A DNA stretch of 64,000 nucleotides from Malania oleifera (Eukaryota; Streptophyta; Magnoliopsida; Santalales; Ximeniaceae): contig NC_080417.1 of assembly GCF_029873635.1 (NCBI RefSeq), positions 34,923,859 through 34,987,858 on the forward strand, given 5' to 3'. The translations under genes and the position numbers were made by a program. Positions 33,087-45,840 of this stretch are shown here, one piece after another. The stretch's first letter is position 1. Every line of letters begins with the position of its first letter. The notes under the pieces were generated by a model. It was given only the letters and a program-made list of their open reading frames with translations, searched no databases and was not told the origin of the DNA.

Positions 33087-35164
33087 TGTTAGAATTGGTG
33101 TATTCCCAAGAGGGGGGTGAATTGGAATTTTAAACTTTTCTCCTAAGTTGAACTAGATGTTAGCAGAATATTACAACCTAGGGTTTTTCTATGCAGTTCC
33201 AAATACGCCAATAAATATAATATATAGAAATTTACATCAAGTGCATCATTCACATAATAACATACACATGCGGTAAATATAAAGTGCAAAAATATAAACA
33301 AACACATGATATGTTATCGGGGTTCGGCTAATTGTGCCTATGTCCCCACCTCTAACTCGCAAGTCTGAGGTTTTCACTAATAGCTTACTTAAGGGTGGAG
33401 CAACATCGATTACAACCAGGTCAATTAGCACAGGGCTGACCTCAACCTTAACCTGGTCAATTAGTGGGGTTGACCTCAACCTACACGCCTTAATAGGATG
33501 GCGCACCTAGCTTTCCTAACAAGGTCTAAGCCAAGCCGGGACTATTTTAAAGAGCTAGTCTCCCTTTTCAGGACCGTGCTTGGAAATACAACAGTATTCA
33601 CAATATGATAGGTATGGTGATTGTGCTTTTCAAGTAAAGCAAATATGTACCCAAATATGTACAGTATACTCAATCAACCACACATAAACAATGTAGGTAA
33701 ATGTAAGCTTAGTGATATGTATTTTTGTGCAAGCTACACTCAACAAGATATGATCGTTAACATGCTCAAAATTTTTCTAATTAAGCTATTTCTTTGAAAC
33801 AGAATATATCAAGTCTCAATAATAATCAAGGTTTCAAAGATGCTGCAAATATTCAAAACAAGTCAAAATAATTTCTTCAATAATATATGCTCAAGAGTTG
33901 CTTGAAGGAATACTATAGCTTGTAGAAAAATATTTTTGCACAACAAAATCACGCTATTGGACACTTGCAATAATAATGCAAATATCCTCAAGCCTATGAG
34001 TTTATCCCAACACAAGATTTACTATATTCAAATCTATGAGATAAACTTTGGTAAACTCCCCAAAATAATATCAAACAATCAAGCAAAGTAAGGGAGTATT
34101 AGCACCCTCTAATAAACACTAGCCCCCTCAATATGCTCTCACACTATTAAAATGTATCAAGGAAATAAAGATATGAGAGTACTTGGACATGAATAGGAAT
34201 TTGAGATAGAGAGGATTTTGTAAATGATTTTCTACTAATCTTATATTAATCCTCACAAATGAACTCATATTTATAGACCAAGGTAAAACTATAACCGTTT
34301 AGGACATAGCGGTTATAATTAGAATTGTTTTAAAACCAATTAAGAAAATTAACCCTGATTAACAATTTTTAACCCCCATAAAAAATAAGTAACTCGAGAA
34401 GGTTCGGGTGGCTGAACCTTGGTTCGGTTGCTTGAATAGACTCAGTCAGAAGAGCCAATCTTGAAGGTTCGGGTGCCCGAGTCTGGGCTCGGTTGGTTGA
34501 ACCAAAGACAGAAACTTTCTGTCCGCGGTTTGAGTGCCCAAAGCTGAGTTCAGTTAACCGAACCAGCAAATTCGGTCGCCCGAGGCCTTTTTGAATGCAA
34601 CGGTTCAGGTGCCCGAGGTAGGTGAAAAGTGACCTTTTAAGGGTTCGGTCGCCCGAAGCTTGGTCAAACTGGTGACTTCTCAACAGTTCAAGCGCTCGAG
34701 GAGTTTTGAACTCCTAGGGTTCAGTTGCCCGACCTCTCTCAATTTTTGCAATTAAGTCCAATTTTTAATTTAGTTATTTTCCCTAATAATATATATGATA
34801 TGGGGACTATTTTGTGCATTTGTACCTAAGGTCTTTTCAACTACGCCCAAAAACTTGGCGTCGGTCGACTGAAGGGTGCCCTAAGGTCCTTCAGTCTCTA
34901 TGGTCAGTTTATGGCATTTTGAGCTTACACATACCTACAAGCATGACATGCAGAGATTATAACAGACCATATCCTAATTACTATTACAGACGCAATAACA
35001 TTACAACAATTAATAAACATTTAGGGTCTTCATTTTCTTCAAGTTGCCATGTGCCATCAATATGATCTTCTAATTATACACTTGCACACAAACTTGAAAG
35101 TCATCAAATATCAAGAGTATTTGTCATTATCAAAACTGGGTAGTGACTCATGAGAGCCTTATCA
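33087..35164 (-). mobile_element. SIRE-type solo LTR, reverse
   Basis: Begins TGTTAGAATTGG, then CCCAAGAGGGGGGTGAATTGG, the reverse complement of the SIRE LTR end seen at 16561-16598. Toward the right end, TATTTGTCATTATCAAAACTGGG matches the end of the solo LTR at 38713-40887. The conserved GGTTCGGCTAATTGTGCC is at about 33321. Many GGTTCGG..GCCCGA repeats lie at 34395-34730. It sits just upstream of the 3' polypurine tract of the SIRE-like element. The right end is estimated and I found no convincing target duplication. Confidence 0.68.
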
Positions 35165-35216
35165 GGTTGTACCCATTTTGCCCTAGTGCATTTATCATCA
35201 TCAAAAAAGGAGAGAT

Positions 35217-36357
35217 TGTTGACTTTTTAAGTTTTATCCCTATTTTGATGCTGACAAAGAACAGGTTTCTTATGTTTGTATTTAGCATGTGAATAGGTCC
35301 ATTGATTTAACATACACATAAGGAAACGGCGATGGAAGCTTGTAGGATTTAAAACCTACACGATCAGGCGCATTCCATGAAGTCAGAAGAGTGAAGAAGA
35401 AGACATATTTGATTTAATTTGTATATGCATTTAGGTTTTTATATTTTGGTCTTTAATAGATGCATACATCATGCATGATATGACTTAATGTTCAGATAGG
35501 CCATAGACAGACATTAGGACAGACTTTGGTCAACCTTCAGTCGATTGACGTTGAGTTTTTGGGCTTAATTAAAATGCCTAGGCCATAGAATGACAATAGG
35601 AACCATGACCTTTACACTTGAATGCCACATGCTTTTTCACGAGGGTTGAAATTGCACAAGAGACCAAACAGGACATAAAGACCATTTTTTTGATATTTCG
35701 GGTGACCAAACTTCGGCAATAGAAAATGCCTCGGTTGACCAAACTGGCTGGAGGTCAATAGTTGATCATGCCTGGGGCGACCAAACCAAAATGAACGTAA
35801 CTTCCATGGTCGACCAAACCCTGGTTATTGACTTTTCCACTGTCCATAGGTGACCGAACTTGTAGTTAAAAAAGGCCCCGGGCGACCGAACCTTATGAAC
35901 CGATACATCGAATCATGCACTAGGTGCTCGAACTTATGAAGGTTTGGGAAATTGCCTTGCCTCAGCCAACTAGTTCTCCCCACGGCAAACCAAACCCAAT
36001 TTTGGCTATGAGTCTATTCGAGCGACATGCCCTGTGAACTGGGCGACTGAACCTCTTGGGTTGTGGCATTTTTAAATGCCAAAACGGATTTAAAAATTAA
36101 TTAAAATTTTCTAATAATACCCAACGTGTCCCCAATGGTAAAAAATCTCCCAGTCTCTATATATACCCTTTTCATAACTTAGATTAGTAACTTTGATCAA
36201 CCAATTTTTCTCTCAAAATTATTTTCTTAATCAAAGTTCCACCACTTACATTTTTAATTGCAAAATCATTTTGGGGTAAATTTTTACACTCCCCAACTCT
36301 CTTTATTATTCTTTGGAAAATCTTTTGAAAGAGAGCATCTTAACTTTAGGACATTTA
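35217..36357 (+). repeat. 3' LTR of the SIRE-like element, first part
   Basis: Starts TGTTGACTTTTTAAG right after the polypurine tract AAAAAAGGAGAGAT. It is collinear with 14927-15743, with an extra block of about 330 bp at 35640-35970 rich in CGACCAAAC / CGACCGAAC motifs. It is interrupted at 36357 by the gypsy insertion. Confidence 0.82.
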
Positions 36358-38475
36358 TGTCATGCCCCCGAACTTGCAGGTGGGTCCTAGGTGTGAATTT
36401 AGTAACCTAACTTGTCTCTGTATCAATTTAAAACATACCTGATACAATACAAATAGAGGGTCCGACCCCGTGGGGTGAACGGATGCCCACATATATACAC
36501 AATCATCCATACTCATCCAAATTACACATCGAAATACGGTCTTTTATATATAAACAGTATCATACCAGAGTCTATACAAACTAGGATATACATTCCCATA
36601 ATTACAACACATACCCCAGGGGTCCACAAAACTATCCTGACAAACTGGATACCAAAATTCGTACCTAGTAGGTACTAGCAGTAGCTACGATACTCTTGCT
36701 CCCAGATGCTAGGATGCTACTTACGACTACTTGAGGGACCTGAAAAACATTGTACGTACATTTGGGGTGAGACACCTCTCAGTAAGGAAGAAAGCAGGTT
36801 ATATTAGTGTGTGGCATACCAGTGTTATTTTACATACTTCATAACACTATAAAAGATACAATACATTTCAAAACATTTACATACAGTTTCATACATATCC
36901 ATACAGTTCCAGTATTTTCACAAAAACCATTCCAATACATACGATACCCAAAACATACGGTCAGTGTCGTCACATTAGTTCACAACTACACAAGGTCACC
37001 TCGTCTCACAGCGATTACATTGCTACATACACAACTACGCTGCGATGCCCGAAGCCCAATAGTGATTACATTGCTCTATACGTAACTACACAAGGTCACC
37101 TAGTCTCACAGCGATTACATTACTACACATGCAACTACGAAGCGACGAATCAGGCCCACAGTGATTACATGGCTACATACACAACTACACAAGGTCACCT
37201 AGTCTCACAATGATTACATTGCCACATGCACAACTACGTTGCGACGACCTAGGCCTATAGTGATTACATTGCTCCATACGGTGTAGAACACACCCTTCAG
37301 TGACCAGTCGGATCATACTAGTGATATTTTACACCCCGGATGTAGAGCCGACCACTCTCGCCCATGGTAGTTAAATGATACATGGCTGTTTTACAAATCC
37401 CTGGAATCATTTTGGAACTCACGTTCCTATACATTTCAACATATGGTAATTAGCCGCCACATAACTGTTTTACAAATACCTGGAACAAATACATACATCA
37501 ATACGTACCACACTTATTTGGTTTATGGCAAATCATATTGTTTACGAATTCAAGTATATAGTTTATGCAAATATGGATTACGGTCACCTCAATAATATAG
37601 TTTTAACAAAACCAACAGTTTTCCAAACCAAGCAGAGATGATACCCGAAATCTCCATTTTTCCCGAAAACTGTAACCTGAAAAATACCGCATTTTTACCC
37701 AACAGATTTCCCCAAATAATTAGCCAAAATATTTATACAATTGTAGCCTACAAGCTTACCGATCCTGATTTCGAAAATGAACTGATATAAATTGAATCCC
37801 CTTACCTTAACCTGAATTCCAACTACAAACTTTACGGTCCCTAAAACTACGGACCAAAACTCCAAAACCTACAAACCACAGTACAGTAGATGCTTAGAAT
37901 CCGTACTACTACACATATACTAAATCAGAAATGAAAATTGAGCCTTACCTCAATTTTAGCCCGAAACCCGAAATCCTCCGAAACGAGATTCCGATCCGCT
38001 AGAAACGTAAAGAATCCTTCACTGATCCTCACAGTAACTTTGGATTTACAAATCGGGCAACGATTGGCAAAGAAAATTAGAGAGAGAGAGAGAGTGTGTA
38101 GGGAGAGTTCTTAGAGAGAGGGAGAGAGTATTTAGGAAACTTAGTCCCAAAGCAACCAACATATCCCTTTATAGGACCTTTGACCTGGGTGGATTCATTG
38201 ACGAATTGGGCTCCTCGTCAATGAATTCTTCACTAGCCTCGTTGACGAATCGACAACCTCGTCGATGAATCAGCAGCCTCGTCGACGAGCCAGATATTCC
38301 AAATTTTTCCTAAACCTCTCAGCATTCACTCGTTCACGAGCTTCTGAATTTCGTCGACGAGAAGCCTTCAGCCTTCGTCGACGAATTATGGCCTCGTCGA
38401 CGAATTCTATGCAAATTCCATTTTTTACCCCTCTTTTACATAATTAACTCCTATATCATGATTCAGGTTCTTACA
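36358..38475 (-). repeat. 3' LTR of the Tekay-like gypsy
   Basis: 2118 bp, reading in + sense TGTCATGCCCCCGAAC ... GGTTCTTACA. It has a tandem repeat of about 100 bp at about 36980-37285 (CTACACAAGGTCACCTMGTC and CAGCGATTACATT). At 38190-38405 there is a cluster of CGTCGACGA palindromes. It is longer than the other LTR because of a block of about 110 bp after 36437. Confidence 0.9.
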
Positions 38476-38712
38476 ACCTCCCCTCCTTACAAAAATTTCA
38501 TCCTCGAAATTTGCCATCTCTCATTCACATACTCATACATACCATCAAACACATATATACCACTCTAGAGCAAAATTGGCGGCCACAACAGCGTAGCCCC
38601 ATCACAATCCATACATACCTACTCTAGAGAATACAACATCCATTTATACGCAGCCCCGTCACGATACATACATACACCCTCTAGAGAATACGGTGGCCAT
38701 TTATACGCAGCC
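38476..38712 (-). other. Gypsy 3' leader region
   Basis: The polypurine tract, then short repeats of GCAGCCCCGTCACRATACATAC. It ends with CAGCC, duplicated imperfectly as CAACC after the solo LTR at 40888-40892. The region resumes at 40888-41090. Confidence 0.5.
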
Positions 38713-40887
38713 TGTTAGCTTTACCATGATCCCAAGAGTGGGGGTGAATTGGTATTTTAAAATCTATCCCCTAGGTATTCCTCCTAACAGCAGTATGTTC
38801 ACAATCTTGTGGTCAATCTAGTGCAAGTAATATCAAAAATTAAATAAAGCAGTTTAATCAATTACACAAGTACTAGAAAGCAGTAAAGATAAGGATGACA
38901 CACAGATACGTTATCGAGGTTCGGCCAACTGCCTACGTCCCCGCCTTGGCTAACCAGCACAAGGATTATCACAATAACTTGCTCACTTAAATGGGTGGAG
39001 CGGCACCTATACAAACCAGGTCAAATTAACACAAGGCTAACCTCAACCTTAACCAAGTCAATTAGCATAGGGCTGACCTCAACTTTTACACCAATCCTTA
39101 CCGGACTGGATTACCGCCCCCTCAGGCCATGCCTGGAATCTCTCAGATATACAAACAAAAGGTACAGTATAAGGGTGCTTTCACATAAAGCAAATTTGTA
39201 CCACAAATGCTCACAATCATAAACACCATAGATGATTTAAAATGTAAGCTCGATGTGATCTAGATAGTTCAACTCTCAAATATATTTTCTATCAGTGTAG
39301 TACACACGTGAGAGTGTCAATAATAATCTGTGTATTTCAAAATATTCAATCAAATGTGTTTACACAGAATATCAAACAAGCCTTAAGAATGTCAATCAGT
39401 AGAATATCTCAATCACATAAATATGTATATGCTTGGGCTTGCGAAATATATATGATCTTTGTTTTCAGCAAAAATATATGAGTGAATAAATATTGCAACA
39501 AAGATGTTTCACCTCAAAAACAAATATCTCCTTAAATGGTTTTCAAAATAAAGAGCAATAAATATTTGTAAATGATTTTGAAAATATTTCGCAACCAAAA
39601 TCAAATGCGAGCTTCTCAAGATGTTGCAACGAATATGCAATCTTAGAAGATCTAGTAAAGTCTTCTTTGAATGAACTTATTAGCAAAGTCCCCTAAGAAT
39701 CCTTTTAGGTTTGGCTCTCAACAAAATGAAACAATCTCAAGGCAAAGAGAGAGCAAACCTTTTAATCTAAACACTCAAGAATACTTACAAATGATTTAAC
39801 AACTTTTGAAGGTAAGCTAGAGTGTATATAGGGAAAGTATGAGCTGTAGGAATCAAAAGAGAATATTTTTGTTTGAGAGAGAAATTTTTTAATCCTTTTT
39901 GCTAAATGATTCTTAATTCTCCCAAATGAAGGAGTATATATAGACATACCAAAATATTTGACCATTGGGGACCTATTAGGGATTGTTGAAAAAGTTTAAT
40001 GACATTTTAACCAATTTAACCCTGTTACAAAAAATATTAATTGTGGTAAAAAATCAGGGCAACCCGAGATGTCCGGTCGATTAGAAATGTCTCGATCGAT
40101 CAAGTCTCATATGGTTCAGTCAACCAGGGGACTTTTGAACTGAGGGCTCGATCGACCGGGAGAGGGTAATTTCTCAAATTTTCGAGGTTCGGTCTATTAG
40201 GCCGTTTTGAACTGGTTGGTTCGATCGATCAGACTGCTGGAAATTTTCCCGAGGACTCTTCGATCGACCAGGTAGTTGGAGAAAAAAAGTGCTCGGTTGA
40301 CCAGATGGTCAAAATGTTGACCAGGGTTTCGGTCGACCAGGTCTTTTTGAACTACCTGGTTTGGTCGACCAGGTGGTCAAACTTTTGACCCAGGGAGGTT
40401 TTGGTCGACCAGGCCAAAATGAACTGACTGTGCTGGTCGACCGAAAGTGCACCATGTGTGCATTTCGGTCCAATCTTAAAGCATACAAACCCTAATGAAG
40501 TGCCTAACAAATATATGTGTAAATGTGTGTGTCCTAGGGTCACTTGAGGTCCACTTTGAAGACACCGAAAAAGTCCGGTGTCGGTCGATTGAAGGGAAAA
40601 CCCTAATGTCATTCTAAGGTCATTTTAAGTTTGCATTTGGTTTGAGCTTACAAAATAAACCATACATGTGATGTGTGTGCTTATTACAAACCGAATACCC
40701 TAATTATTATTACAGACAAATTTCACTATAAAAATATTACAATCAAGAGTATGAATTTGTCTTCAAGCTTTGAGCTTTCATGTGCCATTTATGATATGCT
40801 AATATGGACCTGCATATGAACTAGATATTCATTAAATACAGGAGTATTTGTCATTATCAAAATCGGGCGTGACCTATAAGGTCAACA
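38713..40887 (-). mobile_element. SIRE-type solo LTR in the gypsy
   Basis: 2175 bp, + sense TGTTAGCTTTACCATG ... AAGGTCAACA, with CCCAAGAGTGGGGGTGAATTGG near the start. It is flanked by CAGCC (38708-38712) and CAACC (40888-40892), a target duplication with one change. It holds a cluster of GGTCGACC and TCGATCGACC motifs at about 40070-40440. No internal coding region, hence a solo LTR. Confidence 0.82.
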
Positions 40888-41094
40888 CAACCCCGTTACA
40901 ATACATACATAAATTTTCTCACTTATGGCGGAGGAATACCATGGTCACATACATACACGGTCTCGGGCGCTTACAATACTACAAGACCCTCCTAGAGACT
41001 AACCACACAATACTAATACGATAACAGAGGTTTACATACATACATACATACTCATACCACCCTGCTATCCAAGTACAACTCAGAACAACTGCAG

Positions 41095-42558
41095 ATACTT
41101 TGAGCGTATTTTCATTTCCAGTTCCTAAAAAGCTTCCTCAACCTCGTGGTTTTGTCATAATACCTTCACCAATGGTATTTCTTTAGTACAAAGTTTCTGA
41201 ACTTTATGGTCCAGAACTTGAATAGGTATCTCCTCATACGCTAAAGTATCCTCAATTTCCAACTCATCATAAGTGATAACATGAGATGGATCCAATACGT
41301 ACCTTCTCAACATGGATACGTGAAACACATCGTGGACCCTCGAGAGTGCTGGGGGTAGTGCAACTCTGTAGGCTATTGGACCCACTCGCTTAAGTACCTC
41401 GAATGGTTCGATATACCTCGGGCTCAACTTGCGCTTCCTCCCAAATCTCATCACCCTTTTCATCGGAGCAATATGCAGAAATACCTTACCTCCCACTTCG
41501 AACTCTAACTCCAAATGACGAACATTTTGCATAACTCTTCTTCTAAATCTGAGCTGATCTAATCCTCTCTCGGATCAAACCCACCTTCTCAGATGCCTAT
41601 TGCATGAGTTCAGGTCCTAAAACTTGCCGTTCACCGACCTTATCGCAATGCAAAGGAGATTGACACCTCCGACCATACAAAGCCTCGAACGGTGCCATCC
41701 CTATACTAGCTTGGAAGCTATTGTTATAGGCAAACTCCACTAGTGGCAGAAATTGAATCCAACTACCACCGAAGTTTAATACACAAGCCCGTAACATATC
41801 TTCCAAGATCTGTATTGTCCTCTCCGACTGTCCATCAGTATGGGGGTGGAACGTTGGACTGAAAGTAAGCTTCGTCCCCAATGCTTCCTGCAAACTCTTC
41901 CAAAATCAAGAAGTAAATCTTGGATCCCAATCTGAAACAATGGACACCGGCACTCCATGCAGTCTAACTATCTCTTGTACATATAGGTTCTCTAGCCTAC
42001 TCAAAGGGTAGCTGACCTTTGTAGGTACAAATTCAGTAGATTTCGTCAACCTGTCCACAATTACCCAAATAGAATTCTGCCCGTGAAGCGCTATCGGTAA
42101 TCTGGTAACAAAGTCCATGAAAATATGCTCCCATTTCCATACCGAAATAGGAAAAGGCTGTACGGGCTTGCCGGTCTCTGATGTTTAGCTTTCACCTACT
42201 AACACGTTAGACACTGCTCCACAAATCAGGCAATATCCCTCTTCATACCACTCCACCAGAAGGACTCGCGCAAATCCCGATACATCTTCGTACTACCCAA
42301 ATGTATCGTATATAGAAAAAGATGCGCTTCCTCCAAAATAGTCCTTCTGATCTCACCATCGCTTGGAACACATAGCCTGGTCCCGAATCTCAACACATCT
42401 CTATTAGAGATGTTAAAATTTGTAGTCAAACCCTGCTGCACTTTCATCACAATCTCAGCTAACTCTGCATCACTAGCCTGCGCGGCTTTAATACGCTCGA
42501 ACAAGGTCGGTTGGATCACCAAGCTAGCCATGAAAGTCTGATGATCACCAGACACCAA
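41095..42558 (-). pseudogene. Gypsy integrase with chromodomain-like tail
   Basis: Order from 42558 downwards: the zinc-binding region (RRTILEEAHLFLYTIHLGSTKMYRDL-type text; cysteine pair beyond a stop near 42226), the catalytic core (FVTRLPIALHGQNSIWVIVD near 42110, SIVSDWDPRFTS near 41910, then a stop, then FHPHTDGQSERTIQILEDML), the GPF-type module ([16 protein letters not shown], with E for the usual G) and [17 protein letters not shown]. The tail at 41095-41155 carries the chromodomain text with TGA/TAG stops. D, D and E positions are mostly present, but the frame is broken at least twice. Confidence 0.85.
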
Positions 42559-42597
42559 CTTTACGCCAAGGCTTTCTAGATCTTGCCTGGCATGATG

Positions 42598-43038
42598 CTA
42601 AGCTAAAACTGCAGTTACTATTGCATGTTCTAACTTCCGACTCAACGCATTTGCTACCACATGAGCCTTCTTCGGGTGATAATTGATCGTGCAATTGTAG
42701 TCCTTAATAAATTTAAGCCACCAACTCTGCCTCATATTCAGCTCCTTTTGCATGAAAAAGTATCTGAGGCTTTTTTGGTTAGTGAAAATCTCACACTGAA
42801 CACCATACAGGTAATGTCGCCAAATCTTCAAGGCATATACAACACCAGCTAACTCTAAATCATGCATAGGGTAATTCTTGTCATACTCCTTAAGTTGTCG
42901 AGAAGCATAAGCTACCACCTTACTCTGTTGCATAAGCACACATCCCAAACCCTTCAGGGATGCGTCGCTATAGATCACAAAACCCCCATTCCCCGAAGGA
43001 ATGGTTAACATTGGAGCAGTAACCAGCCGGTGCTTCAA
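42598..43038 (-). pseudogene. Gypsy RNase H domain
   Basis: An open stretch of 146 residues with [56 protein letters not shown] and [20 protein letters not shown]. In the last motif VADALS is expected, so the catalytic Asp has become Asn. The first frame stop toward integrase is just below 42598. Confidence 0.86.
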
Positions 43039-43068
43039 CTTGAGAAAGCACTGCTCGCAATCACTAGT

Positions 43069-43880
43069 CTAGTCAAACTTTACCCCCTTCTTAGTCAATC
43101 GTGTCAGAGGTCCAGAAAATTTAGAGAATCCCTCCATGAACCGACGATAATAACCCACCAGTCCCAGAAAACTCCGAACCTCCTGCACACTCTTCGGTCT
43201 AGCCCAGTTGACCACAGCTTCGATCTTTCTAGGATCAATAGAGATACCGCCCTCAAACACCACATGGCCTAAGAACGCGACTCGATTCAGCCAGAACTCA
43301 AACTTCTTCAACTTAGCATACAACTTCCTCTCCCCAAAATCTGTAACACTAACCCCAAATGTTCCACAAGCTCTTCCGTACTCCTCGAGTATACCAGGAT
43401 GTCGTCAACGAATACCACTATGAATTGATCTAAGTACTCATGGAAAACCCTGTTCATCAAATCCATAAACACCGTCGAAGCATTCGTCAACCCAAACGGC
43501 ATGACCCAAGAACTCGTAGTGGCTGTATCTAGTTCGGAAAGCCGTCTTTGCTACATCCTCAGACTTAACCCTCACCTGATGATACCCTGACCGTAGGTCG
43601 ATCTTCGAAAAGACCTGCGTTCCCTACATTTGGTCAAAAAGATAATCTATATGAGGCAAAGGGTAACGGTTCTTCACCGTCACTTTTTTGATCTCACGGT
43701 AGTTAATGCACATACGCATCGATCCATCATTCTTCTTTAGAAACAATACCGGAGCTCCTCAGGGTGAAACACTAGGTCGAATGAATCCCCTGTCTAGTAA
43801 TTCCTAAAGTTGCTCCTTCAACTCTCGAAGTTCTGCTGGAGCCATCCGATACGGAGCTTTAGAGAATGGTGCCTTGCCAG
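43069..43880 (-). pseudogene. Gypsy reverse transcriptase
   Basis: N-part around 43860-43740 ([16 protein letters not shown], then a stop, GFIRPSVSP, then a stop). The palm follows ([20 protein letters not shown], about 43502-43440) with the catalytic box [13 protein letters not shown] near 43400. After a frameshift near 43315 comes the connection region ([40 protein letters not shown]). The FVDD residues are intact; the frames are not. Confidence 0.86.
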
Positions 43881-44153
43881 GCAACAACTCTATCGAAAAC
43901 TCCACCTCACGATCCGGAGGTAAACCAGGTAAGTTGTCTTTAACACATCCGGAAACTCGTTGACCACCCGAATGTCCTCAAGTCTCAACTCATCCCGCGG
44001 CGGTTCCTTTATGCAAGCTAGGTACCCCTGACATTCATCTAAGAGTAGCCTCCTCACCTGTAGTGCCAATAAAATCTATGGCGTTGCACGCACACACAAT
44101 CCTACAAACTCATACTCCTGCTTCACAGGAGGTCTATACACTACTACCTTCTT

Positions 44154-44465
44154 CTAAAAGTCAATCACCGCATAACTAGAAAACAACCGATCCATTCCTA
44201 GTATGACGTTGAAACCCGACATGTCGTATACTACAAGATTCGCAGGTGGTAGTCTCTCCTGAATCACAACTAGGCAGTTTCCTAACATCTTACTACAAAT
44301 CGTTACACTCCTAGTCGGCATAGTCATAAACAACATTTCATTCATTACACAGGTTTCTGCCCCACACAACTTCACAAAACTAGTAGATATGAACAAATGG
44401 GTTGCCCTCGAATCAAATAAAACAATAGCTCTATTCGAAAGCAATAACACGGTACCTATCACCAC
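44154..44465 (-). pseudogene. Gypsy aspartic protease (RVP_2 type)
   Basis: An open stretch of 103 residues. The active-site text is VLFDSRATHLFIS, where the family has DSGATHSFIS: the essential Gly of D-S/T-G is Arg. Downstream MSGFNVILGMDRL is the typical flap/C-terminal signature. Read as inactive. Confidence 0.85.
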
Positions 44466-44599
44466 GTTCTCAGCGTGTTCTGCATTTGTTGGAGTAAGTT
44501 AATATACTCTTGCCGAAGCCGTGGTTGCCTGGTAATTCACCCGAGGCTTCAGATTACTCCCATGGTTCTGACTCTGTGTAGGCATAATCCTCCTCTATT

Positions 44600-45533
44600 C
44601 CTGACAGCTCTTCGCCATGTGGCCCGACTTGCCATAGTTGTAGCATACACCATAGAATGGCTGACACTCGCCATCGTGCCATTTATGGCACTTGGCGCAC
44701 GGTGGGGAGGATGGATCCTCCTGAGCATTTGGCCGCCTAGTGTTCCGCCAATAACCTGAGCTATAGCTCTTCTTCTTCTTCCACGGACCTTGTCAAGGAC
44801 CACTCTGAGGACCAGAAGATACGAGCCTCTTCCCCTGATCCGATACTACTTCATCTCCCTGAAGGTCAGTCTCAAGTATGGTGGCTTTATCCACCAAGAC
44901 ATAGAACTCTCGGATCTGCAGCATCCCCACAAGACGGTGGATGTCTTTCCTCAGACCCCTTTTGAACCTCTGAGACTTCTTGTGCTCATTCGGGACCAAG
45001 TATGGTGTAAATCGAGATAACTCGATATATCTGGCAGCATACCTTTGCACTGTCAAAGTTCCTTGCGTCAGACCCGAAAACTCATCAGCCTTCGCATCCC
45101 GAGTGGAGGCCGAAAAGTATCTCTCGAAAAATACCTCCTTAAAGCAGCCCCACATCATACCAGATGGACCAGCTCTCTGCCTCTCCAATAGGCTCACTGT
45201 CGTCCACCATTGCCCTGCCTCCCCAGTCAACTGGAAGGTGGCGTACAAAACGTTTTGCTTCTCAGTGCAGTGGAGGACTTCCAAAATCCTCTCAGTCTTC
45301 TCAACCCAGTCCTCCACCACTATCGGATTAGGTCCTCTCGTAAATGTCAGAGGGTGCATGCGTGTGAACCTCTCAATGGTACACCCCGTATCAATAGGAG
45401 AGCTCTTGCGTCTCCTAACACTCCGCCCAATCTCTCGGATCACCTATCTCGCCAAACCACTAGACACAGAAGGAGACTCATCGCTTGCCGTCTCCTCGGA
45501 GCCACTCTCCAAGTTATTATCCTTGGGCCCCAT
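44600..45533 (-). pseudogene. Gypsy gag
   Basis: Starts at the ATG at 45533 (MGPKDNNLESGSEE). A TAG at about 45445 precedes the long frame (to 44793) with the gag core (WVEKTERILEVLHCTEKQNV, ATFQLTGEAGQWW, FFERYFSASTRDAKADEF, LTQGTLTVQRYAARYIELSR). Beyond another frame break the zinc-knuckle zone at about 44690-44620 reads CAKCHKWHDGEC and CYNYGKSGH. The second Cys of the expected CYNCGKSGH is Tyr. Confidence 0.85.
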
Positions 45534-45840
45534 TCTGAAAACGGAATAGAAATCAGTTGGAATTCCTATATCGTACGCAGTTAACACAATCATAGACCTA
45601 ATCATGTTAACTATTTCTCTCACAGTTCTAAGCCTGTCTGGTCACACCGACACAAATCCATCAATGGTCTGCCCTGCCTTAACTGGAATCGTCATTCCAG
45701 GAAAAACACGGAATACCGCCGACACATCCCGATCTAGCAACAGAACAATCCTCAACCAACACTACCTATTTCCTATATCCTATACTCTAGTATGGACACA
45801 TCAATACTCCTAACCAAGTCTACAAGACCTAACAACTTGG

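Noticed and set aside
36475-37085. Thr/Ile/His-rich frames in the gypsy LTR
   Set aside because: Translations of LTR tandem repeats. The same frames recur in the other LTR with stops.
44475-45584. Plus-strand frames of 94-189 codons opposite the gypsy gag
   Set aside because: Shadows of the minus-strand gag, with no independent similarity.
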